Below are positions 12,068 through 24,726 of a stretch of DNA of 64,000 nt, in pieces. The position numbers and the translations under genes were made by a program. Within the stretch, counting starts at the first letter, position 1; the number at the start of each line of letters is the position of its first letter. The notes beneath the pieces are model-generated. The model did no database searches. It worked only from the letters and a program-made list of their open reading frames with translations, and had not been told where the DNA came from. The DNA is from Mastigias papua (Eukaryota > Cnidaria > Scyphozoa > Rhizostomeae > Mastigiidae): positions 10,469,779 through 10,533,778 of the forward strand of contig OZ025273.1 in the NCBI GenBank assembly GCA_964019165.1, in the 5' to 3' direction.

Positions 12068-12781
12068 CTACAATAACGAAGCGAAGATTAAAGTAATTTC
12101 TTGCATTTGGTGTATTGAAGCTGGACAATAAAGTACGAAAATTATGGATACCATGCAACATGTGAATTAACTCGAAGTACCTTGCTTTTGTAAATCATTA
12201 AGATATTCATTTGCAATTAACCATCAACTCTCATATTCTTTCCAATAGTAAAACTCCTACATAAACTTTTAACTTTCAATTGATAATATATGCAGTGCAT
12301 TTGCTGATACAAGTGCTATTAGAACAAAATCGAAATATGAATTTTTTACGGGTTTTGCTATTCTAAGTAAGGGTTGTCAATGAAGTTGCGAAATCTACGT
12401 CTAGGTAAAACAATAAAGGCCACTAAAGTAGTTACTTTCTTGCAAACAACCAATCAACAGAGGCAAATTCTGTAGAAGTCAATCAAAAGGCATCCCTAAC
12501 GACCAATCAGAAGCCTGAATGGTGACGATACTTTGTTTGCATTCAACCAACCCGACATAGGTACCCTTGTTTCAACCTTGATAGAAAGCAAGCGACTATA
12601 ATACTATCATACTGAGACAGCTGAACTCGTTGTGGCTACAAAAGAACTTGAGAATGCAACAGAATTCCAACCTGTTATAAAGTACAATATCCGGAACCCA
12701 AACAAGCTTTGGGGATACATGCACTGTCTTAATTCCACCAAATTTAGCAGGATCCCATGAAAGCATCTTATTTTTCCAGTA
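10846..12781 (-). CDS. Nicotinic acetylcholine receptor-like alpha-type subunit, C-terminal exons (5' end not found)
   Basis: This is a subunit of a pentameric ligand-gated cation channel in the plasma membrane. Two coding exons are seen on the minus strand, 12781-12672 (110 nt) and 12067-10846, giving 443 residues to the stop. The first ends WVPDIVLYN (loop A). The second carries the Cys-loop with 13 residues between cysteines (CELDVSYFPFDDQEC), GSWAFD (loop B), the vicinal cysteines YQCC that define alpha-type subunits, four membrane segments M1-M4 and a long Lys-rich M3-M4 loop. M2 begins GERIGLSITVLLSVTVF; Glu before the helix argues for cation selectivity. The aromatic after the vicinal cysteines is Phe (ENPFSD), where vertebrate alphas have Tyr. 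N-terminal exons (signal peptide and about 80 residues) should lie above 12781 but were not identified. Confidence 0.92.
12672..12781 (-). CDS. nAChR-like subunit exon, ligand-binding domain loop A region
   Basis: This 110-nt exon begins after a TTTTCGTAG acceptor and ends before GTTGGA (both read on the minus strand). It encodes SWDPAKFGGIKTVHV followed by LVWVPDIVLYN. Length, phases and content match the 110-nt exon 4 conserved in nicotinic receptor genes of many animals. Confidence 0.88.
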
Positions 12782-13688
12782 CTACGAAAACAAAGACACA
12801 TGAGATCTATTAACACTGTACTTAATCAATTCTTGAATTCAATAGGAGATAACATGGTCATTGAGAAATTTTGCAAAATAACAGGGTATTTGCAATATAC
12901 TATATGATAACAAACGCATTACAGTAGAATATTGCAGAAGAAAACTCATCCAATGTCACATTTTATCCAAAGAGATGATACATTGCCCTGAGATATAGAA
13001 TGTAATAAAAAATGATTCAGACTAGGTTCAGATTTCCAGGTTGCACTGCTTTTTAATCTGGACTTTGTGCAAGCAATGTGACACTGAGCATTCCAGTTGG
13101 GTTTAAACATTTCCTCTCGTAGTATGGTATGAAGAGCTATTCTTTTGACATATACACTGAGAGCTCATGAGAACAATGCTAAGTGCTATAAAGAGTTTGC
13201 AGATAATAGCTGCAACATAAAATGAAATGAAAGATTCCACATTAAAGCATAATACCTATGGTCCTATCTATGAGACAGAGATGTGACCAGGACATAATCA
13301 AGTGGTCTTCACTTGCATAAAATGTTTGTCTACGATTTCTTTCATTGCAAGTAAGAGTAGTATTTCAGCGTCAAACTTAGCTTACAGAAGTCTCTTCCAC
13401 TTCACACCTTGCCTATCCATCAGCTTGTTACGAGCCTATATACATTACTACAACAGAGTCTCATCCGAGCGGTATGCAAATATATACATGCAAGAACCTA
13501 ACTTCAATATGCATATTTCCTCTAATAAGCAGCCTGGACGATTTTTGAATTTTTGATGATACATAAGATGACCAAAGGCGTTATTTTGGGGAAAAAGAAT
13601 GCAAAGATGTCATACTTACTTTTAAAGCAGTAGACTCGATCACACTAGCAAGCAGTCATCATCACAGTAAGTTACTTATTTATCATTA
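12782..13688. other. Upstream flank or intron of the nAChR-like gene
   Basis: The missing 5' exons might lie here. A minus-strand stretch at about 13100-13215 encodes a hydrophobic, signal-peptide-like segment (KLFIALSIVLMSSQ). It lacks a convincing donor, so it is not called an exon. Confidence 0.35.
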
Positions 13689-13975
<287 letters not shown>

Positions 13976-15970
13976 AAGACTGCAATCTATGCCACAAAAT
14001 TAATGTGGAAACGTGACGTGGCTTTGCATGATGACATAAATGAATGATTTGACAAGGTAAATGGAAAAGATCATTGAATCTGACAAACGCCTGAATCCAA
14101 GTTTTTCACTCACTGAAGTAGCTCTCTTCAGAGAATGCAGGCGGTTAAAGAGCATTCGTATAAAAAATCTGCTCTAGATGTTAGATCGTGTCTTATAAAC
14201 AATGTATAATGTGTTTCACTTTGGATAAGCTGAAAAGAAACGCACATATGTGCAAAGCTCTAAAGCTTCATACCTGATTTACCCAAAGATACACCTTTAT
14301 GTATTGTTGACGTTCGTTCTAAGAAGAAAAATTTATATAAAAATTAATTCAGTAATTTTATAATACGGTTTGTCTTCCAAAAGGAAATCACTTGATTGAC
14401 TATTCCTATACTGTCGTTAAAAGATAAAATTCTGTAATTTTTACATTACATTTGATATGAATTTGCCAATTGTCATGTGGGTTTTTGCGTAAGTACTGAA
14501 TTTCCTTTACTGGGTTACAACGGTGTTACACGAACTCCTCTACTAAGAGTGAAATAAAGTAAGAACTATCCCATTGCACTTTAACTAAAGCCAAAATCAA
14601 TATCTAAGCGTAAAAGCTTAATTAATTTGGATCATTTTCAAAACTGCAGCAGTTAACCTTTACAGTCTCATTCCTCACAGTAAATCTTCTTAGTAATATG
14701 AATATCTACAGCTTATGAACTAAACTTCTCATAATATCCAATGAATGGAAACTGAAACCCTAAATAAATAGATAAAACATGGAACTGTGCCACAAATTCC
14801 GCTATGCATGGCTGGATAGAGAACACTACTGGTACTAAAATTCTTAGAATACTGCTGAAGATATCTGAATAAGTGATATTAAGGACGAAATAGTTAGACT
14901 AATGAAAACTGATCTTGGTTGGTTAGTGAAAAAGATTTTCATCAGCAATAAAAGTAAATGAGGTCAATTACTAAAGGGAAAACAAATCTATCAAGCGATA
15001 TACATGAGGTTAGAAAGGCCGTTGGAAGGACAAAGAGCTCAAAGAAATTAATCCAATTAGATTTATAATAAATGTTAGATCGAAGCCAATACGGTCCGGG
15101 AAAAAAATTCTTTTTAAAGGTCCAGACTTTGCACCAGACAAAGCTGATTTCTAGAGTCATTCCTCATTTAGAATCGACTAAAGGTGCTAAAAAATTAGTT
15201 TAAGAACAGAAAGCATAATAGATCATGATATTTAAAAAAGAATGTTTGAAAATGATAATGCATTAAAAAGAAGTTCATTGAAATTGGAAAGTTGAAAGAG
15301 GTTCTACTGCATCAGCGTATGAATGAGTAGAATAGATAAGAATTTCTTTCTCTTTTATCAATAATCCTGTGTTGTATATAGTTTGGGTGTATTTCACAAA
15401 GTATTTAATGTGTTGAAAAATGCAGCTGGAGTTTCATATTACTTCAATTTAAGTTGCACACAAGACGATATAAATGAAACTCAAATAAGCATTTCCTGGA
15501 TTTTAACTGTTATTGGTGACCAATGGTGACCAGTGGTATTTGAATTCAAAAGAGACCCTTCATCCCTATTTTTACTCACCACTTCGAGAATCCTTATGAC
15601 TTGCGCATCAAACAACACAGAAACGGGTGCAGTTTTATTTCCCCATTGTTCTCCAGGGTGGACATCATTCTGGTACCCGTTGAATAGGAACGCGTGTAGT
15701 CTTGACTCCATTTCTAATTTGCTTTCGTTCATAGCTATAAGAAAAATGGCATAAAGTGATCTAGCGTAATTCCAAAGCAAAGCTTGAATAGCAAGCTTGT
15801 TAGTCAGTATTTTAACAAAGGGAATATAGGGCACTTTGAAGTTACATCTCTTTCTCCGAAGTTTGCCGAATGCATCATGAACATGTACAGACATTGTGCA
15901 AATCTGATGTCTTCTTGTTTCATTGATCTTAAGTCGTTCCTTTTCTCCTTGGTAGTGCCCATAACATGAG
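13976..15970. other. No gene recognised
   Basis: AT-rich DNA. The longest minus-strand frame (15481-15894) shows no known domain, exon signature or codon pattern. Confidence 0.5.
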
Positions 15971-16195
15971 CTAGTGGCAAAGTGGATAGTGCACTCGATT
16001 GCTAAATAGAAGGTCGATAGTTCTACGCATTTCCTCTAGCCATACGTTTGATACACGTCCACTTTCCACCCAGCAGCAAATGATTACCTGGTGGCTAAAT
16101 TGGGGAAGTTAAAAGTGGCGAGGAAACCAACTGGCCGCTCTACCTCACTATGCAGATGGCTGGCAATTCCCAAGGTAATGAATCGTACATGGAAC
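15971..16195 (+). mobile_element. Candidate tRNA-derived SINE
   Basis: TGGCAAAGTGG at 15975-15985 fits the RNA polymerase III A box (TGGCNNAGTGG). GGTCGATAGTTCT at 16012 is an imperfect B box at suitable spacing. A tRNA-unrelated body of about 150 bp follows, including CCTGGTGGCTAAATTGGGGA. No poly(A)/simple tail or target duplication was pinned down. It is too degenerate to be a functional tRNA. Confidence 0.4.
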
Positions 16196-16951
16196 TGACC
16201 TTTAGTGCCTACATAACGGTTATATTAATGTATATAGTAAAGCAGAGAATATATATAATAAATGAAGGACATCTCACTACGATCTTATAATAGTCAGTAG
16301 TTGACAGTGCTCTCATATAAAATATTTCAATATAGTACAAAGAAATTTCCAGTATTATGAACTTGTTACCTGTTATTGCAGGTGCAATTATATTGGATAA
16401 GAAAAGCTCCAATATAAGAATGTGCCTTAATGCATCCATTGTCATTCCTAGAATGATAAGAAGTTCAAATGCAAGTCTCAAGCCTTGTAGGAAATCAAAT
16501 TGCAATGGAACGATGTGCCATTTAATGGTAGGCCTTAAGAAATGATGGTCTTCACTACTAATGCGGGCCTTGAGACTTAATTGATGGACTTGGAAATTCA
16601 AATAGTAATCTTGAAAATGAAAACTGATAGTGCAAGAATTAGTTGCTACTGCAGTAGTGAAATATTCTTGCAAAAACAACAGGAGTGGGGAAGTATAGCA
16701 TACCGAAAAGTATTTATTGAAAGAAAGGGATGTGCTTTTTGGACTACATTTCTTCATGCTGTGTCTATAAACCCATGATGCCAGTGGTCTTGTGAAATTA
16801 TTTTACTTTAGGCCCTGGTTTATGGCTTATACAGTAGGCAACTATCCTTTCCAGAGACAGATCCTTTCTCTTGCAGAATGAAGCGGAGGCAGTCTTGGTT
16901 ATACTGAAAGTATTGTTCTCACTACGGCCTAGTCCTGCATGTAGATGGTAA
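16196..16951. other. No gene recognised
   Basis: A 182-codon minus-strand open frame (16209-16757) has hydrophobic stretches but no recognised domain or flanking splice-compatible exons. The rest is AT-rich non-coding DNA, ending in the TAA target site of the next element. Confidence 0.45.
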
Positions 16952-17337
16952 GGGGCCATTCACAAAGGACGTCCGAGCACGAGGGGGGAGGGGGGTCTGG
17001 TGAAATAGGACAAACTCGGACATAGGAGGATGGGGTGTTTGCGCATTGCGGACGTCCAGGTGTTCGGAATGTTGCAACAAGACATGTTTACTGCATTCCT
17101 ATTTTGGATTGATCCTATCATCCAAGTATATGTTATTGCATTGGCGATTTATTGCGTCCTGGATAGCCAAAATTCATGCCAAGCGATGGCCAATGATTTA
17201 TGAAGCTGCCATTCACAGAGACTGACGTTACCATATGACAAAAAATTTATATTTTTACATATAAAGTATAAATTTAGTACTGATGAAGATTCTGATCGAA
17301 ACGTTTACTTAAAGGATAGTATATTTGTGGTTTATTC

Positions 17338-17368
<31 letters not shown>
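17338..17368. repeat. (TA)n tract left of the palindrome
   Basis: A short TA dinucleotide tract abuts the left arm. A matching tract lies near the right arm at 18147-18186. Confidence 0.85.
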
Positions 17369-17369
<1 letters not shown>

Positions 17370-18100
17370 GACCCTCAAGAAAAAATTCCAACTTTTAAAA
17401 AGTTTCGGCACAAGCCTTCATCAGTTATAACATTCCCGGTACATACAGCGCATATATAACGATAAAAACAAAGGAATAATATCTAATTAATTTACAACAA
17501 TAGAGCACTTTACACAATGAAACTGGATTTACAATGGATAGCATTTGACATTGAATGTAAGGGGAATTATATTTAGCATAAGGGAAAAGGGTGTTGGAGA
17601 AGCTGATACCTACCGTCCCAGCGGGTTAGAAAGAAAGCCATGCGAGAACAAAGTGGGTGTGAAGTAACATAAAATGAAAAGGAAACCCAATATGACCTAG
17701 AAAGGACGATATTGAAAGGAGGGAGACCTTTCTTTGCTAGATCTCCCTCCTTTCAATATCGTCCTTTCTAGGTCATATTGGGTTTCCTTTTCATTTTATG
17801 TTACTTCACACCCACTTTGTTCTCGCATGGCTTTCTTTCTAACCCGCTGGGACGGTAGGTATCAGCTTCTCCAACACCCTTTTCCCTTATGCTAAATATA
17901 ATTCCCCTTACATTCAATTTCAAATGCTATCCATTGTAAATCCAGTTTCATTTTGTAAAGTGCTCTATTGTTGTAAATTAATTAGATATTATTCCTTTGT
18001 TTTTATCGTTATATATGCGCTGTATGTACCGGGAATGTTATAACTGATGAAGGCTTGTGCCGAAACGTTTTAAAAGTTGGAATTTTTTCTTGAGGGTCTA
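17369..18100. repeat. Long near-perfect palindrome, about 358-bp arms
   Basis: The left arm 17369-17726 and right arm 17742-18100 are reverse complements with very few mismatches and a loop of about 15 nt (17727-17741). The outer ends read AGACCCTCAAGAAAAAATTC, and the arms meet at GGGAGA/TCTCCC. Each arm carries CTGATGAAGGCTTGTGCCGA followed by AAC, a hammerhead-like core. The near identity implies recent origin or gene conversion. The transcript would be a very long hairpin. Confidence 0.9.
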
Positions 18101-18141
18101 TTTATGTCTTTAAAACTTTCTTTATGATTGGAGCTATTTGA

Positions 18142-18146
<5 letters not shown>

Positions 18147-18186
<40 letters not shown>
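18147..18186. repeat. (TA)n tract right of the palindrome
   Basis: About 20 TA units lie 46 bp beyond the right arm, inside the TAA-flanked element. Confidence 0.85.
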
Positions 18187-18189
<3 letters not shown>

Positions 18190-18320
18190 TGTTTGGCATG
18201 AAATAGATGGACGTCCAAGGGGGAGGGGGGTCGTTGGAAACGGACAATATCGGACAATAGGGGGGAGGGGGGTCTAAAAATTCAACTTTTTAACGGACGT
18301 CCTTTGTGAATGACCCCTAA

Positions 18321-19821
18321 GGCAGCTGGGCCTGTAAGTTGGCCGTTGATGTCCAATTTACAAAAACAACTTTAGCAGTTATTCTCTGTATAAGTCGATC
18401 CATAAAGTTTGTTCTCATTCATTGCAAAGACTCTATATTATATTAGAGGAAGTGATATAAACAGCTGTATACCAGCAAAAATAAGTCATTGCAAACCTCC
18501 AAAGCTCTGAAACTCGTAATCACCCGAGTTGCTAAAGAGATCGACAAACTCTCCTTTCAAGACGTCACCATCACAGAGATCAAAAAATACCGATCTCCCT
18601 ACCATAACCTAACAGGAATTGATCTTTGTTGCTCACAGCCCCTGGTTCCATCAATTGACAGTCTGCCATGTGTAAAGCAGGGCTGCTTACGCAAGCAAGA
18701 AATGGATAATGGACATGTGGGTGTGATTTGCCCAGCGCCAGAAACGTCATAAGCATGACAAAAAAGGGATTATAAGCAGAAGCAGGTGTAAGCTAACGAC
18801 CACTTTTACAAAACCCTACTTGGCTACGGCGACATTAAAGATCATTCCGTCAAAGTGGCTCGGAGCATGAGTTTCCACTTTTTCCTGTAAAGTTGAGTAG
18901 CTTTTCCGCTTAGGGGAGTCTTTCTTGTACCTCTCGTGAAAACTGTCATGCTATTTAAGCATAAGTACTCATGGTTTCTTCGCTTCATACTTGAGGCTTT
19001 TCCTATTTCATTATATAGTGCACTTACGTTGTTTAGCTTAACTTTTATCTGAAAGTCTAAGATAAGGATGACAGTTTTAACAGACTAGTCAGATAAGGCA
19101 GGAACAAGGACGAAGATAAACGTGATAAGAAAGGAGCTGTGAATTTGTTAAGCAACTTCTGAGCGGGTATATTACTGCTTTTAGTAGTTTCTAGTCATTA
19201 GAAGAATAAGGGATATTCAACCTGTGCTAGCATTAAACGATGCAAGGCCTTCGTTTTTGTATTAACTTGTAGAGAAGCGTAGCAATCTGAATGGAAGAGT
19301 GCTAGGTGGCAACTAGTTGTAAATATCTAAGCCAGCTTTTATATGGGATCCAAGCAGTTGATATTGCTCGTATTTCGTAGCAAGTAAGGTGGTTAATGGA
19401 TTTTAGATTTATAGGCAGCTGCTTCAGTGGTACGTTTTATCTTGCAAAATAGTAATGCCTTTTATAACAGTACTTGCAAAGAGATTTTTTGGAATAACGT
19501 GAAGTTAATGCCACATAGTTGAATTTTATTGAATTGCAAAGCTGAATGGCTAAGTGTACTAGTCATATGATTATCGATTTCACCTTTGGTTACATCTGAT
19601 AGATCAGGCCTATCTGTTCCTTCACATACACTCATTGCATTGAGAGTTTCAGCAAATAGATGGTAACCATGTTAGAGTTTCAGACAGTATTTGCTTTGAC
19701 ATTTTTTAAAATTCAGCTCTATCTTAAAAATTCTCTGAAGCATAATTTCTTGAGAAATATCTTAGGCTAATAAAAGTTAAATGCAGTGATCAAATGATAT
19801 AATGTCAAGTAATAATTTTGC
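18321..19821. other. No gene recognised
   Basis: A short + strand frame (18489-18752) matches no known family. No repeat of note was seen. Confidence 0.5.
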
Positions 19822-19976
19822 ACACAAGCACACACAAACGCGCGTCTGCGCTAGCACACACACACACACACACAAACACACACACGCAACACAACACAAT
19901 ATAATACAACACAACATAATACAACACAACAAAACACAACACAATACAACACAACACAACACAACACAGCACAACT
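19822..19976. repeat. (CA)n and ACACAAC/ATACAAC minisatellite
   Basis: A CA-rich block grades into 5- to 10-nt repeats built from ACAAC and ATAAT variants. It is low complexity and non-coding. Confidence 0.9.
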
Positions 19977-22786
19977 TAAAGTTAAATGTTTTGCAGGCGT
20001 CATATGAGTACAATAGCTAGATAAGTCCGCAAACCGGAGAGAAGCTGTCCCATTGCCTGTGACTATAACCTATAGATTTATGGCGTGAGTGAATACCGCA
20101 TCGATGTTAATGGGCAGCGAAAGATCACTAGCAGGTGATTGTTAGGAACCGTCTATTCCAACTTACGTTGGAATATTCAAGATATTAAACTATCTTAATA
20201 TAAAAAATGGTATTTTAGTACTGGTTTCACCTAGTACTTAAAATTGACAAGCAGTTATCATCATGCAATCCTTGAACGAAGTAAATATCAGCTTTCCTAT
20301 TTAATTTCTCATGTTAAATAGAACATCAGTGATTACTGTATAGCATCAATGCTGCACAAGCTATTTTCAGTAAAAAGGGTTTGCAAAAGCAGTGTTTGCA
20401 ATTACACGATAGGAGCAGCATACCTTTTGCCACTTCTTGATATAACCTTGCTCTTATTTTCGATCACGTTCCTCGAAGTGGACGGGGAATGCTGGAAATC
20501 TCTGCATTATAGTTCCATACTTCTGGGAATAATAAGCTTCCCATAATCAAAGCACTTTATTGCTATGTGCTAATGGAACAATAATTATGCCGCTACTATT
20601 ATGACACCATAGTAAACACAGACCCTATGCCTTAGAGGCTATTAATCGCTTGCTACCAAGCAATGGGTTCGAAATAATGAAAACGTTTTATTACTGTTTT
20701 GTATACATTTTCTCACTCTAGAATTTTCAGCTTAAGAATAGTGTAAGATTTAATCAAGAAGGCTAGGGGCAATTCAGCACCATTTCTCTTGTAATGTCAC
20801 CTCATATCAGCATGGCAACAGCTGACGGTTATTGACTACCCCCAAAATTCGAGCTTTCTCTCAAAAGCGTCTTTAAATCTCCATGAAGCATGAAAATACC
20901 ATGTCTATCTAAATCATATAATGCTTTTGCATGCTACAGCTCTTGAACAGAATAGCTTAACACTCAACAAACAATGTTGGGTGGATGTACTACACGAGAG
21001 AGAATCTGATAGAAGAAATTTAGGCCAGAGCATGAGGACATCTTTGTACAGATCGAGTTAACCAACCAACTGGAAGTTGCTTGAATGTGTTGGTTGTATC
21101 ACATAAACTGAACAGCTTTTTCATGCTTTAAGGTTTACATATGAGAAGGATAAAAAAAAATCCGCCTGTTTGCTACCGCTTCGAAGCATAAAGTACTATC
21201 TCAAAATTTAATATAATAAATAAAAACTCCACAAGAAAATTGCAGGCAACAAGGTAAAAGGATATAGTGAAAAGCTACATATTATTGATGAACTGTCATC
21301 TTTGGTAGGAAAAAAGCGGGGGTACATGCAGATTCACTTTATTTACTTCAGCTACACCCCTGAGGCCACTAGATATGTTCCATGGGTGAAGTAACAACAT
21401 TATGATGGTGGAAATCTGGTTATGCACATAGGACATTCAATTCATGGGCAGTGGAAAATTTGCTATCCAAGACTGCGAGTGAGGGTAATCGAATTTCTCT
21501 CGGCACGTATTGAGGAACTGAATTAGAGTGCTGCAGTTTTCACTAGATATACCATACATTCTACAAACAATACTTACAGCTCGGCTACAGGAATTAAAAA
21601 TACTTGTACTTACTAAAAATATGATGTTGCGAGTCAGACTAATTGGTCACTGTTCCTCTGTTTCTTAATTGACATGTTTCCTCATTTATCTTATTGGTAT
21701 GTATTCATAGTAATATGAAAATACTCTTTAATGCAACCCATAATGCTATTTGATGAGCCTACTAAAGAATTTGATGAGTAGGCAGTTATCGCTTACATGA
21801 TTACCTGAGAGCCTACGATTGCTATGCCAGCTAATATTTTTAAACCAATCTGATTCTCTAAATTTAATGTTTCATTCGTTATATTCCATACATAAACAGC
21901 TATTTATATGATTGTCAATGATATAACAACGGCTAAGTCCGCGTTCAAAATTTGTGATGTAATCTCACTCCTAGCAGTAAAAGTTATCTACGAAAAGCTC
22001 ACGAACTTTCCCAAAGGGCTGAATTTCATTTAACATATCAAGATGCAGAAGAACAGGAAATCTTCTCATGTATACATGAAAGGCTTAATACGTCAAATAA
22101 CGAAGGTCATTTAAAGATTGTAATTGCCAACTGCTTTATTCGCTGTGAATATTATTCTATGAGCTTAAATGACGTTTTTGCTCGTCATTTCCATGGCTAC
22201 CTACGACTAAGTTAAACTACTCGAAGGACTTACTCAGAAACTGACTGTCTTCTTGATGTTCTTATGAGATGGCTAAAAATTTTCAATTTCTCGTGGTAGC
22301 ATCTCGAAAACAGCTTGCCTTCTTTCTCAGAATGGTGTTTTCCTTCAATCATATGCAACTAACAATTAAAGTCTGGGCTTTTGTGAGAAACAATTAGGCT
22401 TAAACCATCTGGACTCGACTGTTGCCGAGGTTTGCCGAGCGATGCGTACGCTTAAGTTCATTCACGAATAAGATATGTCAGATTTCGTAAGAAAGTGCTT
22501 GGTAGCTAAATCAGTCAGTTTTTGCATGTTTTAATACGCATTTTTATCACAATTTGTTGAAGTGGGAAATCAGAGCTTTTGGTCAAACAAAAGAAAATCC
22601 TGACGGTTCTTTTCTTCGCCACGTAAATTAGAATTTGTGAAAAGAGGTAAGATTGCGGTGAATGATAAGTAGGCTATCTGCATATGGTGTCCACAGTGCT
22701 GCAACAATTCCTAAAGCTGAACATGCACGATATTCTGAAAAGAATTCCATGCAGCAGTAGAGCTTTCTGTTCCACAAACAACTACC
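19977..22786. other. No gene recognised
   Basis: About 2.8 kb of AT-rich DNA with only short frames. Confidence 0.5.
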
Positions 22787-22915
22787 CAGTCTATCAATCT
22801 ATCAATCAATAAGTCAATAAATCATTCAATCATTCAGTCAATGATTCAATCAATCAATAAGTCAATAAATCAATCAGTCAATCAATCAGTCAATGAATCA
22901 ATCGATCAAAAACTT
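22787..22915. repeat. (TCAA)n-type microsatellite
   Basis: Diverged tetranucleotide array of CAAT with CAGT, CAAG and ATTC variants. Confidence 0.88.
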
Positions 22916-24726
22916 TAATGATATGTTAGAACATTTAAATTTCCTATTGCTGCATTGGCTGTAAACATACAATATCATGTAGGCTAAATTCATTAGATAA
23001 TCAAACTCACTAGGTAGTTGGGACGATCGTACTATCTTTCGTGCTTACATTCAAGTTCACACCTTGAACAGGATCTAAAACTCGATCAAAATCAGTGATC
23101 GTTTAAACCTTCACTATTCATAATTCAAGCTGCTTCAGTTTAAGGAAATATATTCAAAGGGCCCAGGTACTGAAACAACATAGGGTTGATAATCTGTATA
23201 TAATGAAGTGAAATCTTCAAACTACATTCTGAAATTGGTGAGTACGCTAAAAGATGTCTTAACTCTTCTTACTAAAGCTAGACTTCCATATCTTCATGAA
23301 ATAACAACTCCATGAAATTTTGAATAAGTTGCTAATTTCTTTACATAACTGCTATCTCAATTAAGTCATCAACACAGCTACAAAAGAAATCTTCAAATGA
23401 TCGCGCTACAATTCTCTCATATTAATTCTTTAATAATTGCATCAAAAAATCCTACCGTTGACAAATATTTCAGCTCTTCAGCATTTGATTGCTTGAATAA
23501 TGGTTTCATTTGCCTATTATTTATGCATTACCATTCTTTGCATCCTTAATAACTTCTGATTTAGGTCAGCAGTAAATTTTTGTTCAATCAAAGCATGTTG
23601 CATAGTTCGAAAATGCTTAGCATGTGACATAATACAGCAAAGAGCCGACGCATGACTGTTTTGATTAGAACAGATACCAGACTCAGATAGACGCCGTGTC
23701 TATAGGCTATTTATTCAAAATAATCGCCGGTTTCGAGCAGCTTCCTCCATTCGGATCTGAATCAGATTTGTCCTCACATGTATAAAGAAATTTCCCCCTG
23801 CGGCTGAAATGTTTAATGGTATTGGCCATTCTGTAATTCTCATATCTTGGTCCTTAGTCTAACACTCCCATACTATTCTGTTAGGGTAGAAAGTTGAAAA
23901 TTGAATTTGAAAATATGAGTATCTTTCGTCCTTTGCGTTACATGATTTGTTTATAAAATCCCAGCCCACGACCAAGTTCCTCATTTCCTCATTTTTCGGC
24001 CTCTTGCCACATTTTGGTGCTAACATCTCTTTAATACTTATTACTTTATTCAGGATTTAAGTTCCTTCAATTTAACTGTTCATTTAGTCCCCCTAACAAC
24101 AGTACGGAAGCAACAGAAAAATTGATATTGGGAATGTCACAATAAATTGCTGCTAAGAAACAGTTGCTACATGGACTGAACACTGTTCACGTGTAGTTCA
24201 TTGCATTGAATGTAACAGGCTTCCTAATTCTCCACTACTATGCATTAATAAAAATGTTCAACATTGAAAAGTTTGGGGGGAAATTGTCTTTTGCTGTACA
24301 AACTCATTAAGCTTTTTGGTCTTCTACTCGTAGGCCCTTATTGACTTTTTTGAAGAATTGTTTGAATCTACTCCTTACAGACTTATTCCTTGTAAAACCG
24401 TACACTAAAGTTTCTGGCCCATTTGGCTCATTTGAAGAACTAACTATTTCTTGATGAGTTAATTTTGGCAAATGAAATATTGATATCTGTACACGCACTA
24501 GACATATTATGCAAATGCCATTCAATTCAATATTAAACTGTTGGAATCCACATTCAGAAATAAAACATCCTTGTATCGATTCGAAGCAATATGACAGATC
24601 ATCGCAAAGCTGCAATATTGACAATATAGAAGTCTGCTAGACAAAATTTCAGTGAAAAAGAGAACTTCATCCCCTTTCAACTTTAGTGGTTATGTTGAGG
24701 AGTAAATCATAAAAACTTCAAACTTA
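22916..24726. other. No gene recognised
   Basis: AT-rich. A 105-codon minus-strand frame at 24307-24624 shows no recognised domain. It ends in the TTA target site of the next element. Confidence 0.5.

Larger units (their letters stand above)
16952..18317. mobile_element. Non-autonomous DNA transposon with TAA duplication, PIF/Harbinger-like ends
   Basis: Terminal inverted repeats of about 24 bp begin GGGG(C/T)CATTCACAAAGGACG on both sides. They are flanked by TAA at 16949-16951 and 18318-18320. A 3-bp TWA target and GG-rich ends are typical of PIF/Harbinger elements, so the superfamily is inferred. G-rich blocks (GGGGGGAGGGGGGTC) occur inside both ends in direct, not inverted, orientation. 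The interior has no transposase. Most of it is a giant palindrome (17369-18100) flanked by TA tracts, which looks like a second element inserted into the first. Confidence 0.75.

Noticed and set aside
13300..13400. Minus-strand segment resembling a nAChR exon (LLLLAMKEIVDKH)
   Set aside because: It does not match the expected VDEKNQ...NLW block, and splice sites are unconvincing.
16209..16757. 182-codon minus-strand open frame
   Set aside because: No recognisable domain, no splice-linked neighbours, and amino-acid make-up as expected from AT-rich DNA.
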